From positions 1 to 35,520 of the forward strand of contig DASUGD010000134.1 in the NCBI GenBank assembly GCA_036274195.1: a DNA stretch of 35,520 nucleotides. Reading direction: 5' to 3'. This DNA is from JAJKIV01 sp036274195 (GTDB lineage Bacteria; Gemmatimonadota; Gemmatimonadetes; Gemmatimonadales; Gemmatimonadaceae). The position numbers and the translations under genes are program-made. The notes beneath the pieces are model-generated. The model was not told where the DNA came from. It saw only the letters and a program-made list of their open reading frames with translations, and made no database searches. This document shows, piece by piece, positions 31,644-35,520 of this stretch. Every line of letters starts with the position of its first letter. Position 1 is the stretch's first letter.

Positions 31644-33473
31644 CTAGAATCCCGGCGGGTGCTCACCCGCCACGTTGAACGCGCGCTCCATCGCGATGCC
31701 CGCCCGCGCGATCGTTCCCTCCTCGAACAGGCGGCCGATCAGCGTCACACCGTGCGGCACGCGCCGCGGCGGATCGAACTTTGGCAGCGGGTTCTGCGGG
31801 TCGGGCGCCCAGTCGCTTCGCGCCTCGCTCACGGTCACGAAGCCCGCCCGCAGCGTCAGCGACGGATGGCCGGTGAAGTTCGTGATCGTCAGCATCTCGT
31901 CGCGCAGCGACGGCACCAGCAGCACGTCCACCTGGGACATGATCCGCGCCAGCTCGCCGGCGAACTTCCGGCGCAGCCGGTCGGCCTGCACGAAATCCAC
32001 CGCCGACAGAAAGCGCGCTTCGCGAAACAGGTTCGGCCACGCGTCAGGCACCTGCGCCTTCAGCTGGTCATCCTGGTTGCTCAGCGTCAGCTCCTCGAAC
32101 GCCGCGGCCGCCTCGGCGAACAGGACCGGCATGAGTGAGCTGTGCGGCCAGTTCGCGAGCGTCACCTCGGTCGGCACCATGCCTAACGTTTTGACGGTTT
32201 CCAGCGCGGCGCGATCCACATCCGTGGCCGGAGCCTCCTTCATCCACGCCGGCAGATAGCCTACGCGCAACCCGGCAACGGAACCGGTGGCATCGAAGTC
32301 CAGCCGGCTCGGCACGCTCGCGACATCGCCCGCGTCGGGTCCGGTGATCGCCTGCAGCACGAGCATCGCGTCCTCGACGCTGCGCGTCATCGGGCCGAGC
32401 TTGTCGAGCGACCAGCACAGCGTCATCGCCCCGGTGCGCGGAACGCGACCGTACGTGGGTCGCAGCCCGGTCACACCGCAGCGCATCGCCGGCGCGACGA
32501 TGCTGCCACCCGTCTCGCTTCCGATGGAGAAGGCGACGAGCCCGGCGGCCGTCGCCGCGCCCGGGCCGGCGCTCGACCCCGACGCGCCTTCCTCGAGCAG
32601 CCACGGGTTCATGGTCTGCCCGCCGAACCAGATGTCGTTGAGCGCGAGCGCACCCAGTGAGAGCTTGGCGATGAGCACTGCCCCGGCATCGTAGAGCCGC
32701 CTGACCACCACGCTGTCAGCGTTAGGCACCCGATCCCGATACGGCTCGGCACCCCAGGTGGTGCGGATGTTCGCCGTGTCGAGCAGGTCCTTCACGCCGA
32801 ACGGGATGCCGTGCAGCGGACCCCGGTACTTGCCCGCAGCGATCTCGCCGTCGGCCTGCTTCGCCTTCGCCAGCGCCTGATCGCGAGTCACCGTGATGAC
32901 GCAGCGGAGCTTCGGGTCGAACCGATCGATCCTCGCGAGATAGATCCCGGTGAGCCGTTCCGACGTGAGCTTCCGCTGCTGGATCCACCGCGAAAGACGG
33001 GTCACGGGCGCGTACGCGATCTCGGCGTCGCTCGCTGGCAGTGGGCCCGGGTCGACGTTGGACCGCACGAACCGGTCGCGCTGCACACCGATCTTGAGCC
33101 CTGGCAGCGCAGCCGGATCCCATACGGTCGCCGGCGCGAGCTCCGGCTCGAGCGCCACCTTTCGCGGGCCCGTCCGTCGCTCGAGCATCGGGGCCATCGC
33201 CTTGCGCCAGCTGCCGACGGCCATCGCTCGCTCGGCATCGGTCATCGTCACCTGGGCGAGCCTCTCCGCCTCGGCGAAGGTCGTGGCCGACACCTCCGGC
33301 CCGACGGCGGGCGCGGTGTTGAATGCCACCGGAGCGCCGGGGGTCGACGGCGTGGAAGGCATTGGAGCAGCGCCGGTCTGTCTGGCACTCGTGTCCGATT
33401 CACCGCGACACGCCGCGGCGGCTGCGGCGAGGCTGAGCGGCGCCCGGATCAGGAACTGTCGGCGGGTATTCAA
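31644..33473 (-). CDS. Tat-exported amidase-signature (AS) family amidase
   Basis: 609 residues from TTG at 33471-33473. The TTG overlaps the TGA of the regulator upstream (shared TTGA), so coupling is likely. The longer upstream reading would bury the signal peptide inside the regulator gene and was rejected. N-terminus TRRQFLIRAPLSL is Tat-like and ends in a possible lipobox (AAAAAC). AS motifs: GVKDLLD with the catalytic Lys near residue 224, GASGSSAGPGAATAAG near 297, and SETGGS near 319 containing the nucleophile Ser. A long spacer (about 20-130) precedes the core. Likely substrate is an amide in the envelope or medium; specificity unknown. Confidence 0.88.
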   Translation of the reverse strand: MNTRRQFLIRAPLSLAAAAAACRGESDTSARQTGAAPMPSTPSTPGAPVAFNTAPAVGPEVSATTFAEAERLAQVTMTDAERAMAVGSWRKAMAPMLERRTGPRKVALEPELAPATVWDPAALPGLKIGVQRDRFVRSNVDPGPLPASDAEIAYAPVTRLSRWIQQRKLTSERLTGIYLARIDRFDPKLRCVITVTRDQALAKAKQADGEIAAGKYRGPLHGIPFGVKDLLDTANIRTTWGAEPYRDRVPNADSVVVRRLYDAGAVLIAKLSLGALALNDIWFGGQTMNPWLLEEGASGSSAGPGAATAAGLVAFSIGSETGGSIVAPAMRCGVTGLRPTYGRVPRTGAMTLCWSLDKLGPMTRSVEDAMLVLQAITGPDAGDVASVPSRLDFDATGSVAGLRVGYLPAWMKEAPATDVDRAALETVKTLGMVPTEVTLANWPHSSLMPVLFAEAAAAFEELTLSNQDDQLKAQVPDAWPNLFREARFLSAVDFVQADRLRRKFAGELARIMSQVDVLLVPSLRDEMLTITNFTGHPSLTLRAGFVTVSEARSDWAPDPQNPLPKFDPPRRVPHGVTLIGRLFEEGTIARAGIAMERAFNVAGEHPPGF

Positions 33474-34147
33474 GACGGCGTCTCCGTAGTGAAGTCGTCG
33501 GACTCCCGCGACGTCGCGGGCTCGCTCGAGATCTCGAAGCAGCAGCGAGGCTGGGCGCCGCGCTCGCAGCATTCGCGCACCGGCGTTCCAACCAGCTCGG
33601 ACAACAGGCTCTCCATCGCGCGACATACGTGCGGCTGGCCGTGCACCGCGGCCGCGAGCAGGCACCCGAACCCGCGAATCCTCAGCGCGTCCCCAGATCG
33701 TTCCACCTCGTTGGGCGCGCCGAGCTCCTGGAGTAGCGCCGAGGCCTCGTCGACTCGTTGGGGAATCGGGCCGCGGGGACGAGCCCATTCGGCCGCGAGG
33801 CGCCGGCCGACGTCCCTCATGAGCTCCGTCAGCTCCTGATCCGGTAGCCGGTCACCGAGCGCGCGCATGAGATGCGAGGCGAACGGCATGTAGGCGCGCG
33901 AGAGGGCGTCGTCCACCCCCGCCGCCAGCTCATAGATGCTGGACGGCCGCGTCTCGCCGCGTCGGAGACCGGCCTTCCGAATCAAGCCATCTCGTTCGAG
34001 CACCGCCAGATGCACGCGGACGGCGTTGTATGTGAGCTCCAGCTGGTCAGCGATCTCGGTCGCGGTCGGCTTCGACCGCCGTATGAGGTCGATGATTCGC
34101 CCGCGCGTACCCGCCAACGACGCCGGTCTTACCGGTCGTGCGCCCAT
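33470..34147 (-). CDS. Winged-helix regulator with C-terminal cysteine cluster (SufR-like)
   Basis: 225 residues from the internal ATG at 34147, chosen because GGAGGAGAA directly precedes it; an upstream in-frame start adds 11 residues without one. Winged helix (about 14-75): IIDLIRRSKPTATEIADQL, then NAVRVHLAVLERDGLIRK. The C-terminal half has six cysteines: C162, C175, C193, C194, C202, C203. C162-x12-C175 has the spacing I recall for the Fe-S repressor SufR, so an iron-sulphur cluster is possible. It probably regulates the overlapping amidase and/or the divergent cytochrome c gene. Redox or iron control is inference. Confidence 0.78.
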   Translation of the reverse strand: MGARPVRPASLAGTRGRIIDLIRRSKPTATEIADQLELTYNAVRVHLAVLERDGLIRKAGLRRGETRPSSIYELAAGVDDALSRAYMPFASHLMRALGDRLPDQELTELMRDVGRRLAAEWARPRGPIPQRVDEASALLQELGAPNEVERSGDALRIRGFGCLLAAAVHGQPHVCRAMESLLSELVGTPVRECCERGAQPRCCFEISSEPATSRESDDFTTETPS

Positions 34148-34194
34148 TTCTCCTCCCCAGACACTCGATCCCTCTAGCATCCCAGGACTAGATA

Positions 34195-34224
34195 TTGCAC
34201 ATTTGCATTCGAAATCTGTTTAAT
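34195..34224 (+). promoter_or_regulatory. Candidate promoter of the cytochrome c lipoprotein
   Basis: TTGCAC (34195-34200) and TTTAAT (34219-34224) are 18 bases apart. They sit in an A+T-rich patch with TTGCA repeated at 8-base spacing and a TTCGAA palindrome (34208-34213), within the divergent gap with the cysteine-rich regulator gene. The repeats may be its operator (inference). Confidence 0.45.
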
Positions 34225-34255
34225 GTAGTGCCCGCTCCAAACAGGAGGCCCGCTC

Positions 34256-35497
34256 ATGCATCCGAAGAAGTTCGCTCTGGCGCTCCGTTCGCGCGATGTG
34301 ATGGTCCTGGCTCTTGGCGCCCTGATCGCGGGGTGCGCGCGTGATGAGAGCACTCCCATTGCGCCGCGAGGAACCGACAGCACCACCGTATCAGAAACGC
34401 GCATGAACCCCGCGACGCTCGCCGAGGGGAAAAAGATTTTCCGATTCGACACCTACGGCGACGAGACGTTCTGGACCGACACTCTCCGCATGCACGAGGT
34501 CATCAGCACCGCGGTCAGCCCGGCGACGGCCCTCTCCGTCGGCCTCAAGGTCGACGCGGATGCTCTCCCACCTGAAATCGTAGCGGGAATCCAGAACGGG
34601 ACAGTCGATCTAAACTCTCCGGCGACGACCGTGACGCTCCTCAAGCTCGGCGCGGTCGTCGGCGTGGTCGGCACGGTCCAAGGCAACGCGCTCACCCGGG
34701 TGGGCATAACCTGCGCGCTCTGTCACTCGACGGTCGATAACTCCTTCGCGCCTGGCATCGGTCGTCGGCTCGACGGGTGGCCAAACCGGGACCTCGACCC
34801 CGGGGCGATCATTGCGCTCTCGCCCGCCGTGACACCCGCGCAGAAAGCCGTGTACAACTCCTGGGGCCATGGGATGTACGATCCCCGGTTCAACATCGAT
34901 GGAATCAACATGCCGGTCGTGATTCCGCCGGCGTTCGGCCTCCGGCACGTGAAGCGGGAGATCTACACCGGCGACGGCGTCGTGTCGTATTGGAACGCGT
35001 ACGTCGCGATCACGCAGATGCATGGGCACGGTCACTTCGTCGATCCGCGCATCGGCGTCGACATCGATAATCCTCCGGATCTCGTCTCGGACAAGCTCGA
35101 GGCCCTGCGGGCCTATCAGTTCAGCATCGCGGCACCCGAGGCACCGGCCAGCGCCGACAAGGCCTCCGCGCAGCGCGGTCGCGCGGTGTTCAATGGCGTC
35201 GCGAAGTGCGCGTCCTGCCACCTTGGCGATGCGTTGACGGACGTGAATGCCAATCGCCTCCACGAAGCGGTGGAGGTTGGCCAGGACGCAGCATACGCGC
35301 AGCGAAGCGCCACGAAGTTGTATCGGACCACGCCGCTGCGCGGACTCTGGAACCCGCCGCAGCTCCAGGGCCCGTATTTCCACGATGGCAGCGCGCCGAC
35401 GCTCGACGCTGTGGTCGCGCACTACGAGCGGCTGCTGGGTCTGACGTTGACCGCACAGCAGCGGTCGGATCTCGTGGCGTACCTCAAGACGCTGTGA
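34256..35497 (+). CDS. Diheme cytochrome c lipoprotein (peroxidase-like)
   Basis: 413 residues. ATG is preceded by AGGAGG. Lipobox LIAGC places the lipid-modified Cys at 27, so it is a periplasm-facing lipoprotein. Two haem c motifs are present: CALCH (153-157) and CASCH (318-322). The second half, with QRGRAVFNGVAKCASCH and TTPLRGLWNPPQLQGPYFHDGSAPTLDAVVAHY, is typical of MauG/di-haem peroxidase-like domains (the FHDGS and a following HY). The first motif is less clearly in that fold. It could act as a peroxidase or electron carrier, possibly in redox control with the divergent cysteine-rich regulator. The stop is TGA at 35495-35497. Confidence 0.85.
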   Translation: MHPKKFALALRSRDVMVLALGALIAGCARDESTPIAPRGTDSTTVSETRMNPATLAEGKKIFRFDTYGDETFWTDTLRMHEVISTAVSPATALSVGLKVDADALPPEIVAGIQNGTVDLNSPATTVTLLKLGAVVGVVGTVQGNALTRVGITCALCHSTVDNSFAPGIGRRLDGWPNRDLDPGAIIALSPAVTPAQKAVYNSWGHGMYDPRFNIDGINMPVVIPPAFGLRHVKREIYTGDGVVSYWNAYVAITQMHGHGHFVDPRIGVDIDNPPDLVSDKLEALRAYQFSIAAPEAPASADKASAQRGRAVFNGVAKCASCHLGDALTDVNANRLHEAVEVGQDAAYAQRSATKLYRTTPLRGLWNPPQLQGPYFHDGSAPTLDAVVAHYERLLGLTLTAQQRSDLVAYLKTL

Positions 35498-35520
35498 GCA
35501 ATGAGTCGCTCCGTAAGGGG

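Noticed and set aside
3418..32187. bldA-like control through rare TTA codons
   Set aside because: The TTA codons come from the CGTTAGGY word, which also occurs in other frames and in gaps, so codon-based control is not the simplest reading.
1..35520. Defence island or biosynthetic cluster
   Set aside because: Neighbouring genes are unrelated exported enzymes, transporters and local regulators; no nuclease, toxin-antitoxin pair, NRPS/PKS or other core gene was seen.

Overview
The window is a high-GC chromosomal segment, roughly two thirds G+C by eye. The gene set is typical of a soil or sediment Gemmatimonadota, with Acidobacteriota as the alternative. It holds two orphan FtsX/MacB-type permeases with no ATPase gene beside them, a helix-turn-helix/PD40 propeller regulator, isoquinoline-oxidoreductase-type molybdenum enzyme subunits, many exported hydrolases, and intergenic repeats of the TGTCATTCCGAGCG kind. 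The taxonomic call is inference; no rRNA or tRNA gene was seen. No CRISPR array, phage or recognised defence cluster was seen.

Layout. 1-4.65 kb: a YbaK/ProX-type tRNA deacylase, an M48 (HtpX-like) paralogue that has lost its zinc site, a TPR-LuxR regulator and a secreted protein of unknown function ending in a hairpin. 4.65-7.4 kb: an orphan ABC permease behind a tandem palindromic operator. 7.4-9.9 kb (minus): a secreted M20 amidohydrolase and a Tat-type metallophosphoesterase, probably one operon. 10-12.75 kb: IorA/IorB-like molybdenum hydroxylase subunits, divergent from that operon. 12.75-15.6 kb: a repeat-rich gap and a second orphan permease. 15.9-18.3 kb (minus): an unusual alpha/beta-hydrolase to subtilisin fusion. 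18.65-20.6 kb: a small alpha/beta-barrel protein coupled to a secreted DUF885-like protein. 20.7-22.2 kb (minus): an OxlT-like MFS transporter with a tiny 45-residue partner gene. It is divergent from a multicopper oxidase (22.35-24.3 kb) whose copper motifs lie in permuted order. 24.29-26.03 kb: an IS-like element with 17-bp terminal inverted repeats around an orphan transposase-like gene. 26.1-28 kb: a serine beta-lactamase-fold hydrolase and a YCII/DGPF protein. 28-30.1 kb (minus): the HTH-PD40 regulator. 30.2-31.6 kb: a lipocalin-like secreted protein and a DUF3108 protein. 31.6-34.15 kb (minus): a cysteine-rich winged-helix regulator overlapping a Tat-exported amidase, divergent from a diheme cytochrome c lipoprotein (34.26-35.5 kb).

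Most of the genes look like independent exported hydrolases, oxidases and transporters with local regulators rather than one pathway. The strongest unexplained signal is at the DNA level. The octamer CGTTAGGY occurs 34 times by hand count, about once per kb. It lies in several reading frames and in gaps, is strongly enriched over composition, and is biased to the + strand regardless of gene direction. Nearly all leucine TTA codons I noticed are a by-product of it. The other items most worth follow-up are the hydrolase-protease fusion, the IS-like element and its hairpins, the dead M48 paralogue and the permuted oxidase.
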